NCBI RefSeq assembly: GCF_014698995.1
Contig: NZ_JACWZZ010000001.1
Coordinates: 702,501 to 766,500, forward strand
Source: Hymenobacter duratus
GTDB taxonomy: Bacteria > Bacteroidota > Bacteroidia > Cytophagales > Hymenobacteraceae
Direction: 5' to 3'
Length of the DNA stretch: 64,000 bases
In this document: positions 9,734 through 19,053 of the stretch, piece after piece
Layout: the number at the start of each line of letters is the position of its first letter
Numbering within the stretch: position 1 is the stretch's first letter
Program-made: the position numbers and the translations under genes
Notes under the pieces: generated by a model
Seen by the model: the letters and a program-made list of their open reading frames with translations, nothing else
The model's database searches: none
Told to the model about the DNA's origin: nothing

Positions 9734-12472
9734 ATGATTCTCCGTTTTTCCCTGCCCTACCGCACCGCGTGGGGCCAGCGGCTGGTAGTGTGCGGTTCTG
9801 AGCCAAGCCTTGGCCAATGGAACCTCGACCACGCACTCCCGCTGCAATACAACCCTGAGCTTGGCCGCTGGAGCCACGAAATCAGCCTGCCTGATGACGC
9901 AGTCGGCACCGTGGAATATAAGTACATCCTGCTCGACGACCAGGATGGTGGCAAACACTGGGAATGGGGCCCCAACCGCAGCGTCCGGCACGATGGCAGC
10001 CAGTTCAGCCGCATCGTGCTGGAAGATTTTTGGCGTGCCCCGGCCCAGCCCGAAAACGAATTGTTTACGGCGGCCTTCACAGAAGCACTGCTCCGCCGGC
10101 CGGCCGCTGCCAAAGCGGCTAAGCCAGCCAAAGCGGCCCGCGTTGCCGATGCGGTAGTGCGGTTTCAGCTGGCTGCTCCGCGCGTAGAGCCTGGCCACCA
10201 GCTGTGCGTGCTTGGTTCCGATGCTGCCCTTGGTGCCTGGGACGCCCGGAAAGCCGTGGTGCTTTCCGATGCCGACTACCCGACCTGGACCGCTGAAGTG
10301 GCCCTGGAACAGCCCGACCGCACGGTACAGTATAAGTATGGTATCTGGGACCCGACGGAGAAGAAAATCGTGCTGCTGGAAACCGGCGACGACCGGATTC
10401 TGCCGCCTTCCCAGGACCGCCGCACCCTGCGTGTGCGCGCCGATGAAGGCTTCCGCTACCCCAGCACCTGGCGCGGCACCGGCGTGGCGCTGCCCGTGTT
10501 TTCACTGCGGAGCCAGCGCGGCCTGGGCGTGGGTGAGTTTCCCGACCTGAAGCTGCTCGTGGACTGGGCCGTGGCTACTGGTATGAAGCTGGTGCAAATT
10601 CTGCCCATCAACGACACCGTAGCCACGCACACCTGGGTCGATTCGTATCCGTACGCGGCCATTTCGGTGTTTGCGCTGCACCCGCAGTATCTGCACCTGG
10701 AGGGCATTGCGCCGCTCAAAGACAAAGCCGCGCAAAAAGAGCTGGATCAGTTGCGCGAACAACTGAATGCCAAAGACTTCGTGGACTATGAGCCGGTGAT
10801 GCAGGCGAAGTGGAAGTTTGCGCGGTTGCTGTATCAGCAGGAGAAAAAGCAGTTCCTCGCCGACCCGGCCTTCCTGGCGTTCCGGGAGGCGCAGAAGTCG
10901 TGGCTGGAGCCGTACGCAGTATTCTCCGCGCTGCGGGACCAGTTCGGCACCGCCGACTTCCAGCAGTGGCCCGAAGAGTACCGGACTCCGGCAAAAGTAG
11001 CGGAGCTGATCCGGGAAGATGCGCCCAACTTCGATGAAGTAGCGCTACACTTCTTCACCCAGTTCCACCTCGACAAGCAGTTGCTCGATGCCGTAGAGTA
11101 CGGCCGCCAGCACGGCGTGGTGCTCAAAGGCGACTTACCCATTGGTATCTACCGCCATTCCGTAGACGCCTGGACCCAGCCTGAGCTCTACCACATGCAC
11201 CAGCAAGCCGGTGCCCCACCCGACGACTTCTCCACGACTGGCCAGAACTGGCGCTTCCCGACTTACAACTGGGAGCGGATGGCCGAGGACGGCTACGCGT
11301 GGTGGAAGCAGCGCATGAGCACGCTGGCCCGCTACTTCGATGCCCTGCGCATCGACCATATTCTGGGCTTTTTCCGCATCTGGGAAATTCCGGGGCACTC
11401 GGTGGAGGGCCTGCTGGGCCACTTCTCCCCGGCGCTGCCGCTGCATCAGCACGAAATAGAGCAGCGCCTGGGCTGGTTCAACTACGGCCGCCTCTGCGAG
11501 CCGTATATCCGCTGGCATATTGTGCAGCAGCTCTTCCATGCGCAGGCCCAGGCCGTGTTCGACGAGTTCATGGAAGACGCCGGCTACGGTGCCATCCGGC
11601 TGCAGAAGCACATGCGCACCCAGCGCCAGATGGAAGCCGTGTTTGAGCAAAAAATAGCCGCCGACCCCGCCAACACCGACCACTACAAATGGCTGCGTAC
11701 CGGCCTCTACAGCCTGGCCAATGAGGTGCTGTTCGTGCCCGACGACCTGCGGCCAGACCACTACCACCCGCGCATTACGGTAGACAAATCGGTGTCGTTC
11801 CGGGAGTTGAACGGCGAAGACCAGCACCGTCTGCGCGACATCTACAACGACTTCTTCTTCCGGCGCCACGAGAATTTCTGGCGGGAGCAGGGCCTGACCA
11901 AGCTGCCGCCCGTGCGCTACGCCACCAACATGCTCATCTGCGGCGAAGATCTGGGCATGGTGCCGGCCTCGGTACCGGGCGTAATGAAGGCGCTGGGCAT
12001 GCTGGGCCTCAACATCCAGCGCATGCCTTCCGACCCGAAAGTGGAGTTCGGGCACCCCGATGCGGCTCCGTATCTGTCGGTCGTGAGTCCTGGCTCACAC
12101 GACATGAGCACGCTGCGCGGCTGGTGGGAAGAAGACCACGCCACCACCCAGCGTTTCTTCGAAACCATATTGGGCCATTGGGGCGAGCAGGCGCCGTACC
12201 ATTGCGAGCCGTGGGTAGCCCGCGAAATCATTGTGCAGCATCTGCACTCGCCAGCTATGTGGGCCATTTTCCCGCTGCAGGACCTGCTGGCGACGGACGC
12301 TTCCCTGCGCCGTACCGACCCGCACGAGGAGCAGATCAACGTGCCGGCCAACCCCACCCATTTCTGGAAATACCGCTTGCACATCCCGTTGGAAAAGCTG
12401 CTGGAACAAAGTGTGTTTAGCAATGAAATATTGGAACTAAATAGAGTAAGCGGTAGAGTGAAGTCGTACTGA
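9734..12472 (+). CDS. malQ: 4-alpha-glucanotransferase (GH77) with two N-terminal CBM20 starch-binding domains
   Basis: This 912-residue enzyme is expected to transfer alpha-1,4-glucan segments in maltodextrin or glycogen metabolism. Two CBM20-like domains come first (about 1-105 and 139-235), joined by an Ala/Lys-rich linker (AAAKAAKPAKAA). The GH77 barrel runs from about 242 to the end. The three GH77 carboxylates are in place: nucleophile Asp541 in RIDHILGF, acid/base Glu738 in CGEDLG and Asp790 in SHDMSTLRG. This layout is like plant DPE2 and longer than a minimal bacterial MalQ of about 500 residues. There is no signal peptide, so it should be cytoplasmic. It is monocistronic, transcribed divergently from tamB and closed by a strong terminator. 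The sequence TATCTTTC at 9706-9713 may be its -7 box. Confidence 0.93.
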   Translation: MILRFSLPYRTAWGQRLVVCGSEPSLGQWNLDHALPLQYNPELGRWSHEISLPDDAVGTVEYKYILLDDQDGGKHWEWGPNRSVRHDGSQFSRIVLEDFWRAPAQPENELFTAAFTEALLRRPAAAKAAKPAKAARVADAVVRFQLAAPRVEPGHQLCVLGSDAALGAWDARKAVVLSDADYPTWTAEVALEQPDRTVQYKYGIWDPTEKKIVLLETGDDRILPPSQDRRTLRVRADEGFRYPSTWRGTGVALPVFSLRSQRGLGVGEFPDLKLLVDWAVATGMKLVQILPINDTVATHTWVDSYPYAAISVFALHPQYLHLEGIAPLKDKAAQKELDQLREQLNAKDFVDYEPVMQAKWKFARLLYQQEKKQFLADPAFLAFREAQKSWLEPYAVFSALRDQFGTADFQQWPEEYRTPAKVAELIREDAPNFDEVALHFFTQFHLDKQLLDAVEYGRQHGVVLKGDLPIGIYRHSVDAWTQPELYHMHQQAGAPPDDFSTTGQNWRFPTYNWERMAEDGYAWWKQRMSTLARYFDALRIDHILGFFRIWEIPGHSVEGLLGHFSPALPLHQHEIEQRLGWFNYGRLCEPYIRWHIVQQLFHAQAQAVFDEFMEDAGYGAIRLQKHMRTQRQMEAVFEQKIAADPANTDHYKWLRTGLYSLANEVLFVPDDLRPDHYHPRITVDKSVSFRELNGEDQHRLRDIYNDFFFRRHENFWREQGLTKLPPVRYATNMLICGEDLGMVPASVPGVMKALGMLGLNIQRMPSDPKVEFGHPDAAPYLSVVSPGSHDMSTLRGWWEEDHATTQRFFETILGHWGEQAPYHCEPWVAREIIVQHLHSPAMWAIFPLQDLLATDASLRRTDPHEEQINVPANPTHFWKYRLHIPLEKLLEQSVFSNEILELNRVSGRVKSY

Positions 12473-12503
12473 GGCTTCTACTAGTACCCGTTCTTTGCCA
12501 CTC

Positions 12504-12538
12504 AAAAAGAGCCCTGTCGCATCGACAGGGCTCTTTTT
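12504..12538. terminator. Terminator of malQ
   Basis: Perfect 16-bp stem (12504-12519 with 12523-12538) with a 3-base loop, A5 on the left and T5 on the right, followed by further T-rich sequence. It lies 32 bases after the malQ stop. Confidence 0.9.
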
Positions 12539-12724
12539 ATTTTTTTCAGGGTAGTAAATCCGGCCACTTTATAAAAATCGTATGGCTCCCGGATTTTGTA
12601 TGAATCTGCTAAGGTCAGCTGCCCCGAATGAGGAGTTTACCTGATTCCCATAGTCAGAAACAAGGTTCATCCTGTGAAAACTACTGTTCAGCGAAAACTG
12701 CCTGCCTGTACCTGAGGCGCCCTC

Positions 12725-12732
12725 TAATTTTG
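12725..12732 (+). promoter_or_regulatory. Possible -7 box (TAATTTTG) of the 12.8-kb T9SS protein gene
   Basis: TAATTTTG fits the Bacteroidota -7 consensus TAnnTTTG and would leave a leader of about 80 bases before the ATG at 12820. No good -33 TTTG is visible at the right distance. Between the terminator at 12538 and this gene I see nothing else except a weak 62-codon frame (12628-12816). Confidence 0.3.
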
Positions 12733-12819
12733 GTGACAGGTAGCCTATTGTTTGGTGGTTCCGCTCCTGTCACAATGGTGTTTTGCCTTCCTCTGCTTCA
12801 CAACACTCACATATAGTAC

Positions 12820-15800
12820 ATGAAATCACTCTTACGATCAGTAATTCTGATGCTGGCCTGGGGGGCGCTTGGCCAGACTACCGCTTGGGCGCAGGCTACG
12901 GCCAAAGATCAATCAGCCCAGATACTCAACCCCAATGATGGCCGAACACAGCTGCTACAGCCGCTGGCTGTTAGTGCCGGCACCGTCACGGGTTACACCA
13001 TCACGGGTCCGCTGCCCACGGCCGGGCAAGGGACACTGTGGGTAAATGGAACGCAGGTAACTACTGTGCCGCGTACCGTGAGCCTAGCTGATGCCGACAA
13101 CATTGAATTTGACCCAAGTGCTACCTTCTTTGGTACGTACTTTTTCAATTATACGGCACAGGGTAGCGGTGGCGTTAACACTGCGGCCTCGTACGGCATT
13201 TCGGTTTCGGATGCTGCTTGTAGCGTTGCTTCCGCACTGAACCTGTTCAGTCGCGCCGATGAAAGCTGGGAAGGACCGACTTATCCTAGCATAACAGTCA
13301 GTGGAACTACCCTGACGGCTTCGGCCTTCACGCAATCTGCCAGTGCCAATGGTACCACGGTTTTGGGCGTACTCGACGACCTGACCATGCCCGGCAAGGC
13401 CCTGACCTGGTCGGCTGACTATAGCAGTGAGAGTACGACTGCTAATGCTTCCAGCATTACCTTCTCCTTCAGCCGGCCGGTTAAGAATTTCTCCATGACG
13501 GTAGGTGACTTGGACGTAGGATCAATCACTGCTACCAACCCGTGGATAGACCAGCTCACGGTACAAGGCTATCCTACTACGGCTTCCACAACCCCCTACG
13601 TGCTGACCGCTGCTGAATACACACTGGGCCCCAACGGCGACAATATATACAGCGGCAACAACGTGTTTACTGGCACTGGCGAAAACGCTGCTACCAGCCC
13701 TGACCTCGCCGGAGCCAACCTGATTATCACGTTTTCGCAGGCAGTCCAGAAGGTGACGCTCATCTACCGCAATACTACCACTACGGCTAGCGGTAATGAT
13801 CCAGCGAAGCAGGTGCTGACTATTCCGTCTATGAGCTGGTGCGCGGAGGCAGATGTAACCACGACGCTGACTGGTCCCGGTAGCTTGTCGGCCGGTGTTC
13901 CGTCAGGCAACTATACGGCTACCTTCACCAACAACGGCCCGGATGCGGCTGCCGCCACCACCCGTACGGTGACTATTCCGGCTAACCGGGCCTCGGCCGT
14001 GAACGGCGGCGCCAATGGCGTGGTAAGCGGCTCGCAAGCGGCCGGCTGGACCATCACGTTCCCGGCTGGCACCAACGTGGCCTCGGGCAACACCGTGAGC
14101 TACAACTTCAGCCTGACGCCGGCCCTGACGACGACTGGCCAAACGATTGGTGTGGTGAGCAACACGAGCACCACTACGGATGAAGGCAGCAACGTGGCTA
14201 CCAACTCCGCTACCGTAACCTACACGGTAGGCGCGGTAGCTGACCTAACGACGACGCTAACGGCACCGGCTACTCTTTCAGCCGGTGTTGCGTCAGGCAG
14301 CTACACGGCGACCTTCACCAACAACGGCCCCTCGACGGCTGCCAGCACCACGCGCACGGTCACCATTCCGGCTAATACGGCCTCGGCGGTGAGCGGCGGC
14401 GCCAATGGCGCGGTAAGCGGCTCGCAAGCGGCCGGCTGGACTATCACGTTCCCGGCTGGTACCAACGTGGCTTCGGGCAACACCGTGAGCTACAACTTTA
14501 CCCTGACGCCACTACCCGTGGCCAGTGTCGCCGTAACCAGCACTACCGGCAACGCCGGTACCACCAGCCAGGGCCTAAACGTGGCGGCTGACTCGGACAC
14601 GAAAACGACGACCGTAACGCCGATTGCCGACGTGACAACCACGCTGACCGGCCCCAGCGCACTGACGACCGGCGTAGTATCGGGCAATTACACGGCAACT
14701 TTCACCAACAACGGACCTTCGCCATCGGCTGGCACCACCCGTACGGTGAGCATTCCGGCTAATACCGCCTCGGCGGTTTCGGCCCCGACGGGAACCGTTA
14801 GCGGCAGCCAGGCTACGGGCTGGACGATTACATACCCCGGCGGTACGCTGGCTTCCGGCAACTCGGCAAGCTATACGTTTACGCTCACGCCGGCTCCTGC
14901 CGTGACGAGCATCGCCGTAATCAGCAACACGGGTACCACCACCAGCCAGGGCGCCGATGCGGCTCCTAACTCGGCTACCGTGACACAGTCCGTAACGCTT
15001 ATTGCCCTGAGCGGGCGCGTATTTGAAGACGTGAACTACAGCGGCGGCACAGGTCGTAACCTGGCTGATGCCAACACATCGGCCCAGAGTTCCGGCTTTG
15101 CCAACAACGCCATCCGCCGGCCTAATGCTACGGTAGAGCTGTATGATGCCAACGGCAACTTCCTTGCTACTACCGTTACGGATGGTACGGGCCTGTACTC
15201 GTTCAACGTGCCGGCTCCGGCTGACTATACCGTGCGGGTAGTGAGCAGCACGGTAACATCCGTACGGCCTCGCGTAGCAGGCAACACGGATGCCTTGGTA
15301 CCGGTGCAAACCTTCGTGCAGGGCGACTTGAACCGCGTAGGGGGTGAGGCGCCCGAAAAGCAGGACGCCCCGGCCAATACCGGCAGCCAGACGCTGGCTC
15401 AGCTGACCGCTGGCGCTGGTGCCAGCGCCACAACGGCCCAGTCTATCGACCGGGTAACGGTAGCAGCAGGCGGCCAGACGGGAATAAACTTCGGCTTCAA
15501 CTTCGATGTGGTGAACAACACCCGCGACGCTGGGCAAGGCTCATTGCGTCAGTTCCTGCTCAATAGCAATGCCCTGAGCAACAACAATCTGGCCCAGACT
15601 GGCCTGACGGCTGGCACGGAAACCAGCATCTTCATGATTCCATCGGGAGGGGCCACGGCCGGTTTGCGTGCGGGTTTGGTTTCCGGCCTGACGGACCTGA
15701 CAAATGACGGGACTGTGAACAACCGGGTAGCGGTTATTACGCCCTTGTCAGCCTTTCCTTCTATCACGGACAGCAACACCCGGATTGACGGCACCGAGCA

Positions 15801-17763
15801 GACCACCAACGTGGGCAACACCAACAACGTGACGCTGGGCACCGGCGGTACCGTAGGAGTGACCCCAACGGCCCTGGGCCAGCTCAACGGTCCTGAAGTG
15901 CAGATAGTAGGTATCCCTGGCCAGGCTGGTAGCGACTTCGGTCTGACAGTAGCCGCCACCAACACAACCATCACGGGGCTGGCCATCTATGGTTTCGGCA
16001 ATACGGCCGGAGGCAACATCTACGTAACTACCGGCGCCACCAGTGGCACGCTGCTCACTGGCAACGTCATTGGTTCTGGTGCGGCCGCTTTCGCCGACCC
16101 TGGCGCGGCTGCCCGCAGCACTGGCCACGGCATCTACCTGCAAGCCGGTACCGACATCACCACGCTCTTCAGCGGCACTATCTCCAACAACCTGATTGGC
16201 TACAACAGCACGGCGGGCGTGGAAATGCTTGTGAATGCGAACGGCAACGGTACCACTACCGGCTACCTGGTAGAAGGCAATGAAATCCGGGGCAACGCGC
16301 TTGGCAACTCCTCGTCGGATGGCATCCGGTTGGGCGTTAACGGCGGCGTGATGCGCAACAACCTGATTGCGGCCAACCAGGGTCCGGGAGTGGACCTGGC
16401 AGGCAGCACAGGCAACGCCCTTATCACCAACAACACGATTGATAATAACGGCCTCAACGGCGGCGGACAGACCGCAGGAATTCGCCTGCAGGGTGCCGCC
16501 AATACTCTCAGCCAAAACGTAGTCAGCAACAACTACGGCGCGGGTATTATGGCCCAGAATGCCACCACAACGTCTCTTTTCACCAAAAACTCCATCTTCG
16601 GCAACGGTGCCGTGCTTACGGCTGTCGGGGGAGCCGCCAGTGGGCAGCTGGGTATCGACCTGCTCAATCCCGCCGACAATGCTAACCAAGGATCCGGAAC
16701 GTACGTTTCCCCTAACGCTAACGGCAAGACCAGTGCCAGCGGTGCTAACGGCCTACTAAACTTCCCGGTGATGACGCAAGCCGTAATTACCAATACTACC
16801 AGCGGCAATCTGCAGATTACGGGGTACGCTCCGGCGGGCAGCGTGATAGAGTTCTTCCTGTCGGATAGGACAACGGCCGGCTTTGGCCAGGGTAAAACAT
16901 ATTTGTTCTCCACCACGGAAGGGGCCAGCATGACTGCTGCCGCCAATGGTACCGCTGCGCCCATTGCCGATGCAGAAGCTCGATTTGGAAACTACAGCGG
17001 TACTATCAACGGCGTTAACAACGGCGCTGAAACCGGTGCTGCCCGGTTCCTCTACAGCATTCCGCTCAGCAGCCTGACGGCTGGCCAGCGCACGGCCCTG
17101 ACCACCGGCGGCGCCCGCCTCACGGCCACGGCTACCACCGGTGGCACCACCACCTCGGAGTTTTCCAGCAACATTCTGATTTCGCAGAACACGCCGCTGC
17201 CCGTGGAGCTGAAAACCTTCGACGTGACGGCTCAGCGCTTCGATGCCAAACTGGCCTGGAGCACGGCTTCGGAGAAAAACAACGACCACTTCGATGTGGA
17301 GCGCAGCTTCGATGGCCGCACGTTTGAGCGTGTCATCCAGGTGCGTGGCCAGGGCACTACCTCGCAGACGACCACCTACACCTTCACCGATGCCAACATC
17401 GGCAGCAAGTACCAGGGCCTGGTGTACTACCGTCTGCAGCAGGTGGATACGGACGGCACGGCCGTCTACAGTCCGGTTCGTACGGTGAGCTTCGCGGCCC
17501 GCGCGGCTGCTGAGGTGAAGCTGAGCGTATTCCCGAACCCGGCCACCAGCCAGGACCGCACCGCCACGCTGGACCTGACTACGCTGCCAGCCGGCGCTTA
17601 TCAGGCTACGCTGCTTGATGCTACGGGCCGCACGATGGGCACTTACCCGGTACAAGGCGGCGTGAACAAGGTGCTGAATATCCAGGCCCTGCCCAGCGGC
17701 GCCTACATTGTGCTGGTACGCGGCAACAACCTGAATCTGAATGTGCGTCTGATGAAAGACTAA
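12820..17763 (+). CDS. Giant T9SS-secreted surface protein with three DUF11-like repeats, an SdrD-B-like domain and a beta-helix
   Basis: This 1647-residue protein is predicted to be exported and then secreted or surface-attached by the type IX system. A signal peptide covers about 1-25 (cut near AWAQA). Three repeats of about 130 residues (roughly 346-472, 477-603, 606-725) each start with TTTLT and contain a YTATFTNNGP motif, as in DUF11/CARDB adhesin-type domains. An SdrD-B-like segment follows (about 728-810). Next comes a right-handed beta-helix region opened by NTRDAGQGSLRQFLL near 899. Late in the protein are a fibronectin-like domain (about 1459-1565) and the T9SS type A sorting domain (last 75 or so residues, starting KLSVFPNPATS). 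Repeats 1 and 2 are nearly identical in DNA over long stretches at a 390-bp period. Its ligand and role are unknown; adhesion is an inference from the architecture. Confidence 0.88.
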   Translation: MKSLLRSVILMLAWGALGQTTAWAQATAKDQSAQILNPNDGRTQLLQPLAVSAGTVTGYTITGPLPTAGQGTLWVNGTQVTTVPRTVSLADADNIEFDPSATFFGTYFFNYTAQGSGGVNTAASYGISVSDAACSVASALNLFSRADESWEGPTYPSITVSGTTLTASAFTQSASANGTTVLGVLDDLTMPGKALTWSADYSSESTTANASSITFSFSRPVKNFSMTVGDLDVGSITATNPWIDQLTVQGYPTTASTTPYVLTAAEYTLGPNGDNIYSGNNVFTGTGENAATSPDLAGANLIITFSQAVQKVTLIYRNTTTTASGNDPAKQVLTIPSMSWCAEADVTTTLTGPGSLSAGVPSGNYTATFTNNGPDAAAATTRTVTIPANRASAVNGGANGVVSGSQAAGWTITFPAGTNVASGNTVSYNFSLTPALTTTGQTIGVVSNTSTTTDEGSNVATNSATVTYTVGAVADLTTTLTAPATLSAGVASGSYTATFTNNGPSTAASTTRTVTIPANTASAVSGGANGAVSGSQAAGWTITFPAGTNVASGNTVSYNFTLTPLPVASVAVTSTTGNAGTTSQGLNVAADSDTKTTTVTPIADVTTTLTGPSALTTGVVSGNYTATFTNNGPSPSAGTTRTVSIPANTASAVSAPTGTVSGSQATGWTITYPGGTLASGNSASYTFTLTPAPAVTSIAVISNTGTTTSQGADAAPNSATVTQSVTLIALSGRVFEDVNYSGGTGRNLADANTSAQSSGFANNAIRRPNATVELYDANGNFLATTVTDGTGLYSFNVPAPADYTVRVVSSTVTSVRPRVAGNTDALVPVQTFVQGDLNRVGGEAPEKQDAPANTGSQTLAQLTAGAGASATTAQSIDRVTVAAGGQTGINFGFNFDVVNNTRDAGQGSLRQFLLNSNALSNNNLAQTGLTAGTETSIFMIPSGGATAGLRAGLVSGLTDLTNDGTVNNRVAVITPLSAFPSITDSNTRIDGTEQTTNVGNTNNVTLGTGGTVGVTPTALGQLNGPEVQIVGIPGQAGSDFGLTVAATNTTITGLAIYGFGNTAGGNIYVTTGATSGTLLTGNVIGSGAAAFADPGAAARSTGHGIYLQAGTDITTLFSGTISNNLIGYNSTAGVEMLVNANGNGTTTGYLVEGNEIRGNALGNSSSDGIRLGVNGGVMRNNLIAANQGPGVDLAGSTGNALITNNTIDNNGLNGGGQTAGIRLQGAANTLSQNVVSNNYGAGIMAQNATTTSLFTKNSIFGNGAVLTAVGGAASGQLGIDLLNPADNANQGSGTYVSPNANGKTSASGANGLLNFPVMTQAVITNTTSGNLQITGYAPAGSVIEFFLSDRTTAGFGQGKTYLFSTTEGASMTAAANGTAAPIADAEARFGNYSGTINGVNNGAETGAARFLYSIPLSSLTAGQRTALTTGGARLTATATTGGTTTSEFSSNILISQNTPLPVELKTFDVTAQRFDAKLAWSTASEKNNDHFDVERSFDGRTFERVIQVRGQGTTSQTTTYTFTDANIGSKYQGLVYYRLQQVDTDGTAVYSPVRTVSFAARAAAEVKLSVFPNPATSQDRTATLDLTTLPAGAYQATLLDATGRTMGTYPVQGGVNKVLNIQALPSGAYIVLVRGNNLNLNVRLMKD
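14028..14520 (+). repeat. Intragenic direct repeats, 390-bp period
   Basis: Within the giant surface protein, the segment from about 14028 to 14115 (starting AGCGGCTCGCAAGCGGCCGG) recurs about 390 bases later, from 14418, with only a few substitutions, mostly at third codon positions. The third protein repeat is more diverged in DNA. The near-identity points to recent duplication or gene conversion. Confidence 0.8.
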
Positions 17764-17787
17764 TGCCTGCCAGACACAAGTAGTAGC

Positions 17788-17816
17788 AAAGCCCCGCCGG
17801 TATCCGGCGGGGCTTT
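17788..17816 (+). terminator. Terminator of the 12.8-kb T9SS protein gene
   Basis: Perfect 13-bp stem AAAGCCCCGCCGG / CCGGCGGGGCTTT with a 3-base loop and a T5 tail, 25 bases after the stop. Confidence 0.88.
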
Positions 17817-17918
17817 TTCGTGGTTCGTAGTGCCGGGCGGCGCTGGAGCGCCCGGGGCTCAACCTATGCGGCTGTCATCCGGTATACGTAGGCTGTTTTC
17901 CTCGTCTGCTGTTTCCTT

Positions 17919-18911
17919 ATGTCTGGTTCTGCTAGTCCGCTCCCGCCCGCTGCTCCCCGCCTGCGTCGTCACCTCCCTCCGGCCGCGCCGCTCCTCGATT
18001 TCGATGTAGTGATTATAGGCGCGGGCAGTGCCGGGCTCAGCGCGGCGTTGGTGCTGGGCCGCTGCCTGCGCCGGGTGCTGATCTGCGACGGTGGCGCCCC
18101 ACGCAACGCCCCCTCGCCGGGCGTACACGGCTTCCTCACCCGCGACGGCACCAAGCCGGCCGACCTGCTACGCCTGGGCCGTGAGCAGCTGCAGCCCTAC
18201 ACTACGGTGGAGCTTCGGTCGGCGCGCGTGCTGGCTGTTGCGCCAATGGCGGTAGGATTTGAGTTGACGCTGGAAGGCGAAACCGGCCGGAATAGCACCT
18301 GTACGGCCCGCAAAATATTGCTGGCTACTGGCGTAGAAGATGAGTTGCCGGTGGTGGAAGGCATGCGCGAGTTCTGGGGCACTGGGGTACTGCACTGCCC
18401 GTATTGCCACGGCTGGGAAGTGCGCGACCAGCCCCTGGCCGTGTACGGCCGCGGCAAAACTGTTACGGGTCTGGCGCTGCTCGTCAGCCGCTGGAGCAAA
18501 GACGTGGTAGTGTGTACCGACGGCCCCGGCGGCCTCACCGACAACGCCCGACGCCGCTTGCGCCAGCAGGGTATCCAGGTACGGGAAGAGGAAATCCGGC
18601 AGCTGGCGGGGACCAGCCGGGGCGAGCTGCGCCATATTGAGTTCCAGAACGGCGAAAAACTGCCCCGGACGGCCGTCTTTATTCATGCGCACCAGCATCA
18701 GCGCACCCAGCTGGCCGAGCAGCTGGGCTGCCGGTTCACCAGCAAAGGCAGCGTGTGGGTAGATAAGAATGCCCAGACGACGCTGCCCGGCCTCTATGCC
18801 GCCGGCGACAACACACCCGGCACGCAGCAGGCGCTGCTGGCCGCCGCCAAAGGTAGCCAAGCCGCCATCTGCATCAACGAGCAGCTCACGCGCGAGGAGT
18901 GCCCCAAGTAG
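17919..18911 (+). CDS. Thioredoxin-reductase-like FAD/NAD(P) oxidoreductase with CPYC active site
   Basis: This 330-residue flavoprotein has an N-terminal FAD Rossmann motif (VVIIGAGSAGLSAA), a redox-active pair Cys160-Pro-Tyr-Cys163 followed by HGWE, an NAD(P)-binding region around YGRGKTVTG, and the C-terminal FAD motif GLYAAGDNTPG. Allowing for a Pro/Ala-rich N-terminal extension of about 28 residues, the cysteine pair falls where thioredoxin reductase has its CxxC. CxxCHG variants of this fold include dithiol oxidases as well as disulfide reductases, so the direction of the reaction is open. It is cytoplasmic by sequence. It stands alone between two T9SS cargo genes, one upstream on the same strand and one convergent. 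No alternative start near the Rossmann motif is obvious. Confidence 0.85.
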   Translation: MSGSASPLPPAAPRLRRHLPPAAPLLDFDVVIIGAGSAGLSAALVLGRCLRRVLICDGGAPRNAPSPGVHGFLTRDGTKPADLLRLGREQLQPYTTVELRSARVLAVAPMAVGFELTLEGETGRNSTCTARKILLATGVEDELPVVEGMREFWGTGVLHCPYCHGWEVRDQPLAVYGRGKTVTGLALLVSRWSKDVVVCTDGPGGLTDNARRRLRQQGIQVREEEIRQLAGTSRGELRHIEFQNGEKLPRTAVFIHAHQHQRTQLAEQLGCRFTSKGSVWVDKNAQTTLPGLYAAGDNTPGTQQALLAAAKGSQAAICINEQLTREECPK

Positions 18912-18961
18912 CGGTAGCGGAGTGGTGGGCTGGTGGCCGAAGCACAGCACCTATAAAAGAC

Positions 18962-18994
18962 AAGCCCTTACTACGACCTGCGTAGTAAGGGCTT
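18962..18994. terminator. Two-way terminator between convergent genes
   Basis: Perfect 14-bp stem AAGCCCTTACTACG / CGTAGTAAGGGCTT with a 5-base loop. It follows the flavoprotein stop at 18911 and precedes the end of the minus-strand gene at 19054. Confidence 0.8.
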
Positions 18995-19053
18995 TCTGTT
19001 TTAGCGTCCGGCCTGCTTGGAAGGCCGCCGGACTTCACTATTCCACCAATCCG

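Noticed and set aside
12628..12816. 62-codon frame just before the 12.8-kb T9SS protein gene
   Set aside because: It would contain the putative promoter of the next gene and shows no protein-like pattern.
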